This document shows, piece after piece, positions 44,857-53,966 of a stretch of DNA of 64,000 nt (the first letter of the stretch is position 1; each line of letters starts with the position of its first letter). This DNA comes from SZAS-7 sp964514655 (GTDB lineage: Bacteria; Chlamydiota; Chlamydiia; Chlamydiales; FEN-1388): assembly GCA_964514655.1 (NCBI GenBank), contig CAZEQY010000001.1, forward strand, positions 221,146-285,145. The letters are read 5' to 3'. Both the position numbers and the translations under genes were made by a program. The notes below the pieces were generated by a model. It searched no databases. It saw only the letters and a list, made by a program, of their open reading frames with translations, and was not told the origin of the DNA.

Positions 44857-47819
44857 GCTTTGACGTACTCAGGCGCGATCTTTTTCTCAATCAACACATA
44901 CTTTGCGAGGCCTCTGCCGGTACAGGAAAGACCTTTACGATAGAGCATCTCTTTATACGACGGTTGATCTCAGCGCCAAGAAGACGCGTTTCTGATATAG
45001 CGGTACTTACCTTTACAAAGGCTGTTGCTAGCGAGCTCACCTTGCGTCTAAAACGTGCTCTAGATAGAGCTATACATGACTTACGCACAAAAAATGAGAA
45101 GGCGGTTGACTACCTCCTTGCTATTATTGAAGAGCAAAAAGCAGATGAGGTTGCAGCTCTTTTAGAACTAGCTCGCGACGAGATTGAGTTTGCAAGCATA
45201 GATACCATTCACGGCTTTTGTTTTAGGTGCCTTTCAGAAAACTTTTCCGGCAGCTTTGCCCAAGCTAAAGATATCAATCACTTTATAGAGGAATTCTTTA
45301 GAACATCGCTTGATCTTGACATAGAAGAACTAAAAGTGCTCTTAGGAGCCCACGGAAAAAACTTTTCTGCACTTTCTGAAGCGCTTGCTAAAAGTCTTTG
45401 GGATGATAGCCAAACAGAAGTTCTCGATCCTAAAAAAGCTATTCAAAATATTGCCTGGGAATATACTCCTGACGAAGTGTATGAGGCACTTTGTGATGCA
45501 ACTTTAGGCTATAATAAGATTCGCAATCGAAACGGTGAGATAAAAAAAGATATCGAGAAAGCCTTTAGAGCGTTTTCGAAGCTTGGAACGTATAATTCAT
45601 TTTCAGAAAACATCAAATACCCACTCTTTGCATCGCAAGTTTTTTCTGCGCCAAAGCAAGGCATGATTGAGCCACCCATTGTTACCTTTGCAAAGCAGAT
45701 AGAGCCTCTTCTTTATGAACTAGCTCATAAAGATGCGCTCTTTAAGCGTATAAAAATATCTTGTAGAGCATATGTCAGTAGAGAATTGGAACGATGTGGC
45801 CTTTATGCCTATCAAGAGCTTTTGCACAGGATGGAAAAGGAGCTTGAAAAGCCCGACTACGTAGCCTATCTTCAAAAGCGCTATTCGTGCTTAATTGTAG
45901 ATGAATTTCAGGATACAGATCCCATTCAGTGGAAAATTATTCAAAAGCTATCGGGAGATGGCTGGAAAGGTGTTTTATATCTTGTTGGCGACCCCAAGCA
46001 GGCAATTTACTCATTTAGGCAAGCTGATGTCTACTGCTACATGCAAGCAAAATCACTTGAAAATCAAGCTGTCGTTACACTTACACGCAATTTTCGCTCA
46101 AGTCCTGATCTTGTAACAGCGCTTAATACCCTATTTATAGGGCCTCATACGGCATCTCTATTTCCAATGCCGCGCCTTGGTAAAAGTCTTGATGTACCAA
46201 AAATAGAATGTGGTTCTACGATCGAAAATCTTGTGAGCCCTGATCGCGCGGCCATTCACTTTTTTACAGCACTTGAAGAAGAAGCTCTTTTTAGCTTTAT
46301 TGCAAATGAAATTGTGCATCTAGGCGTTTTTCTTAGCCAGATAGCTATTTTGGTAAAAGATCGTTTTCAGTCAGATAGGCTTGTTGGCTATCTAGAAGCA
46401 AGGGGCGTTTCGACTTGTCCGTGGCGTACATCAAGTATTATAGACTCTAAAGCGCATCTCTTTCTTAAAAAGCTGACTTCTAGTCTCAACGCCACTAAAG
46501 ATCGCAAGAAACTTATTGATCTTGTGATGCAAGAGCCTTTTTCCTACTCGAGTGCAAGCTGTGTACGTATGAGCGAGGACCTTGATTTTTGGGCAGAGCA
46601 TGTACGTGTGCTCAATTCCTTAAGGCGAAGCTTTGAGCAAGCGGGGCTTGCAGGGCTTATTCACACCTTCTTGCACACAATATGGCCGGGATATAGCCAT
46701 ACGATGAAAGAGGCTTTATGGACTGATAAAGAATTTATACTTGATCTAGAGGGCTTGATTGCTGAATGTCCTGCAAATAGTGTGGAAGAACTTGAAGAGC
46801 GCCTATATAGCCTCTCACGTGCCCCTCAACATGAAAAGGATGAAAAGCAAAGTCTTTATGATCCGGGCCGTGTAGCGGTGCAGGTCCTTACGATTCACGC
46901 AAGTAAGGGGCTTGAATTTGATGTTGTCTTTGCGCTAGGCCTTGCTGGAGCATCACCTAAGGATATTCAAGAGGAGCAAGAAGTTAATGCAGAGCGGCTA
47001 CGGCTTTTTTATGTCGCCTGTACGCGTGCTAAAAGAAGGCTCTATCTTCCTGCGCTTGTGGGAGAGAAGCGAGCGGTGTCACCTATGGATCTTTTTTTAG
47101 ATGTAGTGGATATAGACTGGCTTGTAGAGGCATCTAGAAAAACGATCACAAAGTCGCATCTTGCTAGCCCAATACACGTTGCAAAAAGAAAAGCCCAAGA
47201 GATTGTAACTGCTCCTCGGCTATTTACTGCCTACCCTTATTGCCCAAATGTCTACACGCTACAGTCATTTTCATCTAGAAAACAAGCTGCTTTTTATCAA
47301 CCGGTTGAAGTGGAGAATAGCTTGCCGGCAGGTACAGAAGGTGGCTTATTGCTACACGAGCTTTTGCATGAAAAGGTTGCACTTGATCTTGAAGCAGTAA
47401 AAAATCGGCTTGAAGCAACCGCTTATGAAGGCTTTGAAGAAGAGGTGCTACTTCTTTTACAGCGCGCAAGCAACGTGAATTTTGGGTCCTTTAGATTGGG
47501 CGATGTCGATTCTAAAAAGAGGCTTTCTGAAGCGCGCTTTGTCTACCGTGAAGGCGACAACACATGTATGCATGGCTATATCGATTTACTCTTTGAACAT
47601 AATGGTGCGTTTTATCTTGTTGATTGGAAATCAAATGCTTTAGAGAGCTATTCTGAAGAGGCTTTACAACAAGAAGTTGCAAGGCAAGGCTATAGCGAGC
47701 AGGCAAGGATTTATATGCGGGCATTAGAGACATCAAATCGCCCATTTGGGGGCTTTTATTTTGTGTTTTTACGCGGCTTAACTGATGATACAACTGCTGG
47801 AGTGCACCGATATGTTTGA
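44853..47819 (+). CDS. recB: exodeoxyribonuclease V beta subunit RecB
   Basis: The 988-aa UvrD-type helicase-nuclease has motif I (CEASAGTGKTFTIEHLFIRR), VLTFTKAVASEL, motif II (LIVDEFQDTDPIQWKII), motif III (LVGDPKQAIYSFRQADVYCY), motif V (VQVLTIHASKGLEFDVVFA) and motif VI (RLRLFYVACTRAKRRLYL). The C-terminal RecB nuclease has HGYIDLLFEHNGAFYLVDWK with the Asp and Lys of the D-(D)-K active site. It processes double-strand breaks to load RecA. It is about 190 residues shorter than in E. coli. It overlaps recC by 4 bases and recD by 8. Confidence 0.92.
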   Translation: MSFDVLRRDLFLNQHILCEASAGTGKTFTIEHLFIRRLISAPRRRVSDIAVLTFTKAVASELTLRLKRALDRAIHDLRTKNEKAVDYLLAIIEEQKADEVAALLELARDEIEFASIDTIHGFCFRCLSENFSGSFAQAKDINHFIEEFFRTSLDLDIEELKVLLGAHGKNFSALSEALAKSLWDDSQTEVLDPKKAIQNIAWEYTPDEVYEALCDATLGYNKIRNRNGEIKKDIEKAFRAFSKLGTYNSFSENIKYPLFASQVFSAPKQGMIEPPIVTFAKQIEPLLYELAHKDALFKRIKISCRAYVSRELERCGLYAYQELLHRMEKELEKPDYVAYLQKRYSCLIVDEFQDTDPIQWKIIQKLSGDGWKGVLYLVGDPKQAIYSFRQADVYCYMQAKSLENQAVVTLTRNFRSSPDLVTALNTLFIGPHTASLFPMPRLGKSLDVPKIECGSTIENLVSPDRAAIHFFTALEEEALFSFIANEIVHLGVFLSQIAILVKDRFQSDRLVGYLEARGVSTCPWRTSSIIDSKAHLFLKKLTSSLNATKDRKKLIDLVMQEPFSYSSASCVRMSEDLDFWAEHVRVLNSLRRSFEQAGLAGLIHTFLHTIWPGYSHTMKEALWTDKEFILDLEGLIAECPANSVEELEERLYSLSRAPQHEKDEKQSLYDPGRVAVQVLTIHASKGLEFDVVFALGLAGASPKDIQEEQEVNAERLRLFYVACTRAKRRLYLPALVGEKRAVSPMDLFLDVVDIDWLVEASRKTITKSHLASPIHVAKRKAQEIVTAPRLFTAYPYCPNVYTLQSFSSRKQAAFYQPVEVENSLPAGTEGGLLLHELLHEKVALDLEAVKNRLEATAYEGFEEEVLLLLQRASNVNFGSFRLGDVDSKKRLSEARFVYREGDNTCMHGYIDLLFEHNGAFYLVDWKSNALESYSEEALQQEVARQGYSEQARIYMRALETSNRPFGGFYFVFLRGLTDDTTAGVHRYV

Positions 47820-49239
47820 AGCAATTGATCATCTTACGGCAAACCTGATTGCAAACACGTGCGAATCTTCGGATGAAGATCTAAAACTCTTTTTTGCCTC
47901 ACTTGCAGCAAGCTACCGACAAGGATCGCTTTTTGTAGAGATAGAAGATCGTAAACTTCCCGAGAGTGATCTGTTCGTGCAACGAGGAAACAAGGTCTTT
48001 TTAGAGCGGGCCTATACGATGCTCAAAGAGTTTGAAATGCTTGTACAGAAAGTATCTGCATCTAGGACACATCTTGTCATGGATGAAGATCGCCTCAAAG
48101 TGCAGCTAGAGCACGCTTCTTTACTTCCAGAGCAGGCTAGTGCTATTAAAGAAGCTGCTAAAAATAGTCTACTATGTATATCCGGAGGACCGGGTACCGG
48201 AAAAACGTATACAGCAGGCTGGCTTGTTCGATTTTTTCTTGAGCAGCACCCACAAGCTCGGATTATGCTTACTGCCCCAACAGGAAAAGCTGCCGGAAAT
48301 TTGCGAGAGAGTATCCAGCGTCAAATTGGCCCAAGCGCACTTGAAGCAAAGACGCTACACGCACTACTGGGTCTCAAGCGCATGCAAAAAAGGCAAAAGC
48401 TGTTAGAGCTTGCCTATGACCTTATCATCGTGGATGAAAGCTCAATGATAGACCTAAATCTTGCAGTAAAGCTGCTAAGGGCTGTTCCGGAAGGAGCAAG
48501 AATTATCTTTTTGGGAGATCCCTTTCAGCTACCTCCAATTGAAGCCGGCGAGCCCTTTGTTGCGATGATTGAACATAAGTCTGCAGGCAGACTTGTTACC
48601 ACAAAGCGTCAAGAAAATGAAACGATCATCCACCTTGCAGAATATGTGCGAGAAGGAAATGTAGAAAAGGCATTATCTTGCATAACTCTACGTCCTTTAG
48701 ATGCATCTTTTGATCCTAGCATTTATGTAAAGCAGCTGTACACACAATCTGTCGAAGCATTTTTTGCAGCCCTTTTACAGCTAAGGCTACTTTCTCCCAT
48801 GCGCGAGGGGCCTTTTGGCACTATAAGCTTAAATGAGCGCATGCAACAGGCTGCCTATAAAGCAGCCATGCAGCCAATACTCATCACAAAAAATGACTAT
48901 AACCTCAACCTTTCAAACGGCCAGGTCGGCGTCCTATTTCAAGGTAATGCCTATTTTGAAAACTACGAAGAGCCTTCCACATTCCGCCGCATCCCGCAGG
49001 TACTACTAAGCTCCTACGAGCCTGCCTACGCCCTTTCAGTCCACAAAAGTCAAGGCAGTGAATTTAGCGAAGTTGTGCTAATTTTGCCCGAAGGCTCTGA
49101 GCGCTTTGGCCGCAAAATGCTCTACACCGCCATCACCCGCGCGAAGAAAAAGCTCACTATCTACAGCTCTCACGCAACCTTGCAAGCTTGCATCTTATCC
49201 CCCGGCCGCCCCCTAACCACCATTTTGCCATTGCCCTGA
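47812..49239 (+). CDS. recD: exodeoxyribonuclease V alpha subunit RecD
   Basis: The protein is 475 aa from the ATG at 47812, overlapping the recB stop. The helicase domain has Walker A (CISGGPGTGKTYTAGWLVRF), TAPTGKAAGNLRESI, Walker B (DLIIVDESSMIDLNLAVKLL), FLGDPFQLPPIEAGEPF and the C-terminal YALSVHKSQGSEFSEVVLIL. It is compact compared with E. coli RecD (608 aa), mainly in the N-terminal domain. It completes the recC–recB–recD operon. It ends just before the tRNA-Thr gene where the island is inserted. Confidence 0.92.
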   Translation: MFEAIDHLTANLIANTCESSDEDLKLFFASLAASYRQGSLFVEIEDRKLPESDLFVQRGNKVFLERAYTMLKEFEMLVQKVSASRTHLVMDEDRLKVQLEHASLLPEQASAIKEAAKNSLLCISGGPGTGKTYTAGWLVRFFLEQHPQARIMLTAPTGKAAGNLRESIQRQIGPSALEAKTLHALLGLKRMQKRQKLLELAYDLIIVDESSMIDLNLAVKLLRAVPEGARIIFLGDPFQLPPIEAGEPFVAMIEHKSAGRLVTTKRQENETIIHLAEYVREGNVEKALSCITLRPLDASFDPSIYVKQLYTQSVEAFFAALLQLRLLSPMREGPFGTISLNERMQQAAYKAAMQPILITKNDYNLNLSNGQVGVLFQGNAYFENYEEPSTFRRIPQVLLSSYEPAYALSVHKSQGSEFSEVVLILPEGSERFGRKMLYTAITRAKKKLTIYSSHATLQACILSPGRPLTTILPLP

Positions 49240-49274
49240 AACCCACCCCCTCGCTACACTACATCTTCCTTCTT

Positions 49275-49347
49275 GCCTGAATAGCTCAGTTGGTAGAGCA
49301 GCGCATTCGTAATGCGGAGGTCGTCGGTTCGACTCCTGTTTCAGGCA
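49275..49347 (+). tRNA. tRNA-Thr (anticodon CGT), island attachment site
   Basis: The cloverleaf has acceptor stem GCCTGAA/TTCAGGC, D-arm with AGCTCAGTTGGTAGAGCA, anticodon loop TTCGTAA (anticodon CGT, reading ACG) and T-arm loop TTCGACT. The discriminator is A and CCA is not encoded. The T-stem (GTCGG/CCTGT) has a C·U mismatch and two G·U pairs, unusual for a functional tRNA. The 3' part from 49301 recurs at 63946, where the matching T-stem arm (CCGGC) pairs better. This indicates that the 3' part here came from the inserted element. Confidence 0.93.
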
Positions 49348-49349
49348 AT
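49301..49349 (+). repeat. attL: left attachment repeat within tRNA-Thr
   Basis: From 49301 to 49336 this is identical to 63946–63981. It continues to 49349 with mismatches only at 49337 and 49339, which alter the T-stem. The shared core covers the anticodon arm, variable loop and T-loop, the usual crossover zone for tRNA-targeting tyrosine integrases. Confidence 0.9.
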
Positions 49350-49371
49350 ATACGTTTATTTGTTGAGAGGT

Positions 49372-50661
49372 ATGCCAGAAAGCGATTTGTCTGGTTCTTC
49401 ATTTTTTGGTTTAACGGTGAATCCACTGCCGTGGACCGAATGTGGACCAAATGAGGACGGCAACTGGCAACAACCTACAGCAAGTCACAACACTAATTTA
49501 GTAGCTGACCCAATTTTTACGATTAAAAATAGGGTCATTACAATGAAAGAACTTGAAGCGCTCAAAAAGCGCCTTCCACCAGGCATAGATATCAGAATCA
49601 CAAGCAAAAATGTCGTCAAATATCGTGCTCGTTTTAGAAAAACAGGTCTGCAAGATGTCATCAGGACTTTTCCGGATCTTAAATTAGCCAAGCAATGGTT
49701 AGCTGAACAAGAACGAAATGCCCTCTTAGGGGATTTTCTCCCCTCTATGAATAGGGGTAAGAAGCATACATTCTCTCATGCTGTTAATCGCTACAAAGAA
49801 GAGGAGCTGCCTAAAAAGGGAGAGGATGCCCGAAATAGAGCGCAGCATCTAGACTGGTTCGAAAAGCACCTTGGGAAAATTTCATTTTGTTCCATTCGTC
49901 CAGCTCATATTAAAGATGTGCTGTTGATTTTAGAAAACGAAGGGACTTCAAAACGAAAGAAAAGGGCTCCAGCAACTATTGTAAGGTATTTGGCTTCGCT
50001 TTCACATCTTTTCACTATTGCTTGGAAAGAATGGGATTGGATTTCTGAAAATCCAGTTAGAAAAATTTCAAAGCCTTCTATCTATAACGCACGGCAACGC
50101 TATCTTTCTCATGCCGAGAAAGAACGGTTGCTTGCAGAGGTTGAGAAAAGCAAGTGTCCCGTCCTTCTTCCGATAGTAGTGCTTGCGTTGTCTACTGGAA
50201 TGAGGGCGAGTGAATTAATGGAGTTGAGACACAAAAATGTTAATCTTCACCAGGGGATCATCTTCTTGCAAAATTCGAAAAATGGTGAACCCCGGTTCAT
50301 TCCGCTGAAAGGGTATGCCTACAACTTAATTGCTTCTCATTTGAGTCACGGTAAAGATTGTTGTCCTGAATCCCTAGTTTTCCCATCTCCAGGCAACTCA
50401 AAGCGGCCCTACGACATTCGGACCGCGTGGAGAGCTGCTTTAAAGAGGGCTAATATAAATGACTTTCGGTTGCACGACTTAAGGCACACTACTGCCTCTT
50501 ACCACAGAATGAATGGCAAAGGGCTACATGACATCGGCGCCCTGCTTGGTCATAAAGATGCACGGAGTACAGCACGATATGCACACATTTCAACTGAATA
50601 TAAATCAAAAATGGTCGAAGAACTTGACCGAGAACTTTTTGGAGGAAATTATGAAAAATAA
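49372..50661 (+). CDS. tyrosine-type site-specific integrase
   Basis: The protein is about 429 aa if the ATG at 49372 is used (GAGAGG immediately upstream); the ATG at 49543 would give 372 aa and still include all domains. An arm-binding segment (about residues 60–130) is followed by a SAM-like core-binding domain and the catalytic domain: TGMRASELMELRHKNV (first Arg), RLHDLRHTTASYHRM (His, second Arg), GALLGHKDARSTARYAHIS (His and nucleophilic Tyr). All catalytic residues are present, so it should be active. It catalyses insertion into tRNA-Thr. Confidence 0.93.
   Translation: MPESDLSGSSFFGLTVNPLPWTECGPNEDGNWQQPTASHNTNLVADPIFTIKNRVITMKELEALKKRLPPGIDIRITSKNVVKYRARFRKTGLQDVIRTFPDLKLAKQWLAEQERNALLGDFLPSMNRGKKHTFSHAVNRYKEEELPKKGEDARNRAQHLDWFEKHLGKISFCSIRPAHIKDVLLILENEGTSKRKKRAPATIVRYLASLSHLFTIAWKEWDWISENPVRKISKPSIYNARQRYLSHAEKERLLAEVEKSKCPVLLPIVVLALSTGMRASELMELRHKNVNLHQGIIFLQNSKNGEPRFIPLKGYAYNLIASHLSHGKDCCPESLVFPSPGNSKRPYDIRTAWRAALKRANINDFRLHDLRHTTASYHRMNGKGLHDIGALLGHKDARSTARYAHISTEYKSKMVEELDRELFGGNYEK
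49432..49456 (+). promoter_or_regulatory. candidate integrase arm-type sites, left end
   Basis: Two GGACC motifs (49433–49437 and 49444–49448) are spaced exactly 11 bp, one helical turn, and the second is followed by AAATGAGG. An almost identical pair with the same spacing and orientation lies near the right end (63812–63816, 63823–63827). They sit inside the N-terminal coding part or leader of the integrase gene. Confidence 0.5.
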
Positions 50662-51346
50662 TCAGATGAATAAGAAGCTCGATACTTTAGGAATCCAAGA
50701 AAATGAAGGCATGCGAGCAGAAGAATATGTTTGTTGGGTAGAAAAAGGCTGGTGGTCATCCCAGGAGGCTATCTGTGTTTTCTTAGGCCACTCTCCAGAT
50801 AGTGCTAAAAATCAATCTCTATATGGACAAATCATAAGCTCGAAAGAAGGGCAACATCTCAAGGATCTTGTTGGGCGCGCTGAAGTCGATGGTTCTGTTG
50901 AAGGCATCCATTGCGAAAGAGTGTTTTTAATATATCGGGCTTCTTGTAAGGCGTGGGTGAATTGGGCATTAACAAAACCTTCAATTGATTTAGACCCCCA
51001 GATCCTTCATGTGTTAGGAATTGCCGTTGATCAACTATCACGAGATAAAGATTCCTATCGGCCGAAAGAGGAAATAATTAACAGAAGTGGTTTTATAGCC
51101 ATCGCTAAAAGCACTTTATATCTTTGTCCCAAGGCCCGCTTAGAAGACATTACGCAGTTAATAGAAAAAGCAGGCGCGATTGGCATGCTTCCGGGTGATC
51201 GAACATTGCGCAAGTGGCTTAAGCAAGAGGGACTCTCTTTATTTGGGCATAAACAAGCAGAGGAGGAAATTGCAGAAATTGAGGAAAAGCTTTCTCCGTT
51301 ACTTCAACCTAATGAGCAGATCACGCCCCTTAGAGTGCCCTCATGA
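50651..51346 (+). CDS. hypothetical island protein following the integrase
   Basis: The protein is 231 aa from the ATG at 50651, preceded by GGAGG and overlapping the integrase stop by 11 bases. I do not recognise the family. It has no membrane segment. Residues about 20–60 (EEYVCWVEKGWWSSQEAICVF) and the C-terminal GDRTLRKWLKQEGLSLF look helical and could bind DNA, which would suit a regulator or directionality factor. It ends in a Glu-rich helix. Confidence 0.65.
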   Translation: MKNNQMNKKLDTLGIQENEGMRAEEYVCWVEKGWWSSQEAICVFLGHSPDSAKNQSLYGQIISSKEGQHLKDLVGRAEVDGSVEGIHCERVFLIYRASCKAWVNWALTKPSIDLDPQILHVLGIAVDQLSRDKDSYRPKEEIINRSGFIAIAKSTLYLCPKARLEDITQLIEKAGAIGMLPGDRTLRKWLKQEGLSLFGHKQAEEEIAEIEEKLSPLLQPNEQITPLRVPS

Positions 51347-51373
51347 AGGTAGAAACGGTGCAGATGGTAGAAC

Positions 51374-51392
51374 CAGTGAAAAATTTTCACTG
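51374..51392. promoter_or_regulatory. 19-bp palindrome upstream of the Xis-like gene
   Basis: CAGTGAAAAATTTTCACTG is a perfect inverted repeat with 9-bp arms around a central A. It lies between the integrase operon and the Xis-like gene without a T-run on either side, so an operator is more likely than a terminator. Confidence 0.5.
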
Positions 51393-51416
51393 AAGGGAAT
51401 CTAAATTAAACCGGCA

Positions 51417-51458
51417 AACAGCTCTAATTGTTGCCATAACGTAATTGAAGGAGCTGTT
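51417..51458 (+). promoter_or_regulatory. leader hairpin that can hide the Xis ribosome binding site
   Basis: AACAGCTC (51417–51424) is the exact complement of GAGCTGTT (51451–51458). The second arm contains most of the AAGGAGC ribosome binding site and ends directly before the ATG at 51459. In RNA this would pair the ribosome binding site away. Confidence 0.5.
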
Positions 51459-51662
51459 ATGCAGGATGTAAAAAAACCAAAACTTATCCCACTTACCAAA
51501 TGGAATGAATTTCATATTTGGCCAACAGTTGGAGGATTGAGGCACCTTGTCGCAAACGCAAGAAAAAAGAGGTGTGAACATGTCATTGTAAAAGCAGGCG
51601 GACGCGTTCTTATCGATGAAGATGCCTTCTTCGATTGGGCCAAGTCCAAAGAGGCTCATTAA
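51459..51662 (+). CDS. small Xis/AlpA-like DNA-binding protein
   Basis: The 67-aa protein starts at an ATG with AAGGAG upstream. The sequence has WNEFHIWPTVGGLRHLVANA followed by a basic stretch (RKKRC), a beta-hairpin (HVIVKAGGRVLIDEDAFFDW) and a short tail. This is the layout of winged-helix excisionase/AlpA/MerR-like proteins of integrative elements. It probably controls excision or transcription of the element. It ends 2 bp before the primase start. Confidence 0.72.
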   Translation: MQDVKKPKLIPLTKWNEFHIWPTVGGLRHLVANARKKRCEHVIVKAGGRVLIDEDAFFDWAKSKEAH

Positions 51663-51664
51663 TA

Positions 51665-53377
51665 ATGCACTTAGATGAGTTTCTTGCGCTTATCGAATCC
51701 AAGACAGGCTACAGGCCCAAATTAAGCGGTAATGGATATGCGGGAAGATGTCCGTGCAGTGCGCATGATGATAAAAGGCCAAGCTTATCAATTGCGAGTG
51801 GAGAAGATGGAAGAATTTTACTCTACTGTCATGCAGGGTGCTCTTTTGATGCCATATGTCAAGAGCTGGGGATGGTGCCCAGCCAGCTTTTCCATAAAGA
51901 AAAGCACACAATAGCTGCAAATCAATTTTATTACTACCACAATGAAAATGGGGAAGTTCTTTATCGGAAAGTCAAGACTCCTAAAAAGAGTTTTTACTTC
52001 GAAAGATTTGAAAACGGAAATTGGCTTCGCGGTTTGGGCAATTCTCGGAGAGTGCTTTACAATCTACCTGAAGTTGTCGATGCAATACAAGAAGGGCGGC
52101 AAATTGCAGTTGTCGAGGGGGAAAAAGATGTTGAGACCATGCGAGAACAGGGTTACGTGGCGACAACTAATGATTCTGGGGGAGGAAAAAACAAATGGAA
52201 TAAAAGCCATTCTGAGGCACTCAAAAACGCTGATGTGCTTCTGTTTTTTGATTACGACAACACAGGGATAGAACATCGTGACAATGTCATTAATCAGCTG
52301 CAAAGGTATGTGAAGAGCATAAAACTGGTAAATCTGCCAGGATATGAAGTCTCTGCCAAAAATGGAAAGGATGTGACCGATTGGTTAAAGGAAGGACATC
52401 TTTCTTCTGAGCTTAAAAAAATAATAGAAGAAGCTCCTGTAATAACAGGGGCTGTAAATGCTTCACCAGATAATTTATCAAATGATATTATTAGAGCAGT
52501 ATCAATAGAGGCGCTTCTAAAGATGAATATTGATCCACCAGAAATCTTCTTAGGCCCGTTTATTACAAAAGCTTCCTTAGGTATGATTTATGCTCCAAGG
52601 GGTTTAGGGAAAACGTTTTTTGCCTTAGGGATTGCCTTGGCGGTATCGTCAGGGTCTGAATTTCTGAAATTCTATTCCCCAAAGCCATGTAAGGTCGTTT
52701 ATCTAGATGGTGAAATGTCAATTCACACAATGAAAGAACGCATTGAAAAAATTTACAATAGCCAGGAAGTCAAACCACCAGAAGGTTTCTTCAAAATAGT
52801 AAATCCATTTTTACAGGATATTCCCTTACCTGATTTAGGCACTGTAAGGGGGCAACAGATGTTAGAGTCGATTGTGGCAGATGCTGATGTAATTATTGTG
52901 GATAATTTGTCTTGCTGGATGACTGGTGGCAAAGAGAATGAGGGAGAGAGTTGGATGCCAGTGCTAGAATGGGCTCTTAGGATGCGGCGGCAAGGGAAGG
53001 CTGTAATTTTTATTCATCATGCAAATAAAAATAATAATCAGCGAGGAACTAGCCGCAGAGAAGATGCTCTCGATTATGTGATAAAGCTTGATAAGCCCCC
53101 AAATTATAAGCCTGAGGAAGGCGCCTGTTTTGTAATGTCCTTTGAAAAGCATCGCTCTTGGTATGGTAGTGATGTTGAGAGTCTTCGTGTTAAGCTGATT
53201 GATCAACCTGACGGGAATTTGTCATGGGAGTGGTCGGTTGCTAACGTTGAAGGAGATGAAGATTTCATTGTCACAAAAATGAAAAGACTTCAGGACGAAG
53301 GGAAAACTCAACGAGAAATAGGTAAAGAGGTTGGGATGTCTGCATCAAGCGTATGTAGAAAAATGAAAAATTCATAG
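51665..53377 (+). CDS. primase-helicase: CHC2 zinc finger, TOPRIM and RepA-like AAA ATPase
   Basis: The protein is 570 aa from the ATG at 51665. An N-terminal CHC2-like zinc finger holds CPCSAHDDKRPSL and LYCHAGCSFDAI. A TOPRIM fold follows, with VVEGEKDVETMREQGY and FFDYDNTG. A RecA-like hexameric ATPase (about 290–480) has Walker A APRGLGKTFF and Walker B ADVIIVDNLSCW. The C-terminus is a helix-turn-helix (KTQREIGKEVGMSASSVCRK). Such proteins replicate or maintain integrative elements and satellites. It is the largest core gene of the element. Confidence 0.88.
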   Translation: MHLDEFLALIESKTGYRPKLSGNGYAGRCPCSAHDDKRPSLSIASGEDGRILLYCHAGCSFDAICQELGMVPSQLFHKEKHTIAANQFYYYHNENGEVLYRKVKTPKKSFYFERFENGNWLRGLGNSRRVLYNLPEVVDAIQEGRQIAVVEGEKDVETMREQGYVATTNDSGGGKNKWNKSHSEALKNADVLLFFDYDNTGIEHRDNVINQLQRYVKSIKLVNLPGYEVSAKNGKDVTDWLKEGHLSSELKKIIEEAPVITGAVNASPDNLSNDIIRAVSIEALLKMNIDPPEIFLGPFITKASLGMIYAPRGLGKTFFALGIALAVSSGSEFLKFYSPKPCKVVYLDGEMSIHTMKERIEKIYNSQEVKPPEGFFKIVNPFLQDIPLPDLGTVRGQQMLESIVADADVIIVDNLSCWMTGGKENEGESWMPVLEWALRMRRQGKAVIFIHHANKNNNQRGTSRREDALDYVIKLDKPPNYKPEEGACFVMSFEKHRSWYGSDVESLRVKLIDQPDGNLSWEWSVANVEGDEDFIVTKMKRLQDEGKTQREIGKEVGMSASSVCRKMKNS

Positions 53378-53378
53378 T

Positions 53379-53416
53379 GTTTCATGTTTCATCACCTAGG
53401 CATTGAAACATGAAAC
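53379..53416. repeat. 13-bp perfect inverted repeat after the primase gene
   Basis: GTTTCATGTTTCA (53379–53391) and its exact complement TGAAACATGAAAC (53404–53416) flank a 12-nt loop containing CCTAGG. Each arm is itself a tandem of GTTTCAT. It begins 2 bases after the primase stop. There is no T-run, so it may be a replication or regulatory site rather than a terminator. Confidence 0.65.
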
Positions 53417-53525
53417 AGACCCAGATAAAAGACAGCCAATGCAAAAAATCACAAGAAGTTGTTTTGGCTGAATGCGGGTGAAGGGGTTTTTAGTGGGTGT
53501 ATAATAAGTTTTAATGTGAGGTTGT

Positions 53526-53966
53526 ATGCCTGAAAAAACAGGAAAAAAACAGGAGGAAAGTCGGTTCCAGAAAGGTTATTCGGGCAATCCTCGCGGTCGA
53601 CCCAAAGGGGCTAGGGGGAAAGCTACGATTTTAGCTCAAACGATTTTGGACAATGGCATTGGGGATATTTGTAACCGTTTAATTGTAGAAGCAAAGAATG
53701 GGAACATGCAAGCAATAAAAATTGTAATAGACAGAGTTTTGCCAGTTCGTAAGGAATTGCCAATCGCTATCGACCTTCCTCAAATAAAAGCCCCTTCGGA
53801 TCTGTTAGAAGCAATAGATATTGTTACAAGGGCCATAGGAGAAGGGAAAATTTCACCAAGCGAAGGCGAAGCTTTAACTAAAATTATTGAGACCAATATG
53901 AAGGTATTGGAGTTGCATGATCTGGAAGTGCGCCTTAATACGCTCGAAATGAGAGCAAAGAATTAA
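53526..53966 (+). CDS. DUF5681-type island protein
   Basis: The 146-aa protein opens with a basic, disordered stretch ending in FQKGYSGNPRGRPKGARGK, the hallmark of DUF5681 proteins found in phages and islands. A helical region and a predicted C-terminal coiled coil follow. The GRPKG part resembles an AT-hook, so DNA binding is plausible. A TATAAT at 53500–53505 may serve as its −10 box. It overlaps the next small gene by 1 base. Confidence 0.8.
   Translation: MPEKTGKKQEESRFQKGYSGNPRGRPKGARGKATILAQTILDNGIGDICNRLIVEAKNGNMQAIKIVIDRVLPVRKELPIAIDLPQIKAPSDLLEAIDIVTRAIGEGKISPSEGEALTKIIETNMKVLELHDLEVRLNTLEMRAKN

Noticed and set aside
49312..49371. Extended N-terminus of the integrase starting inside the tRNA-Thr gene
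   Set aside because: The extra residues are translated tRNA sequence and no ribosome binding site is present; the start was placed at 49372.
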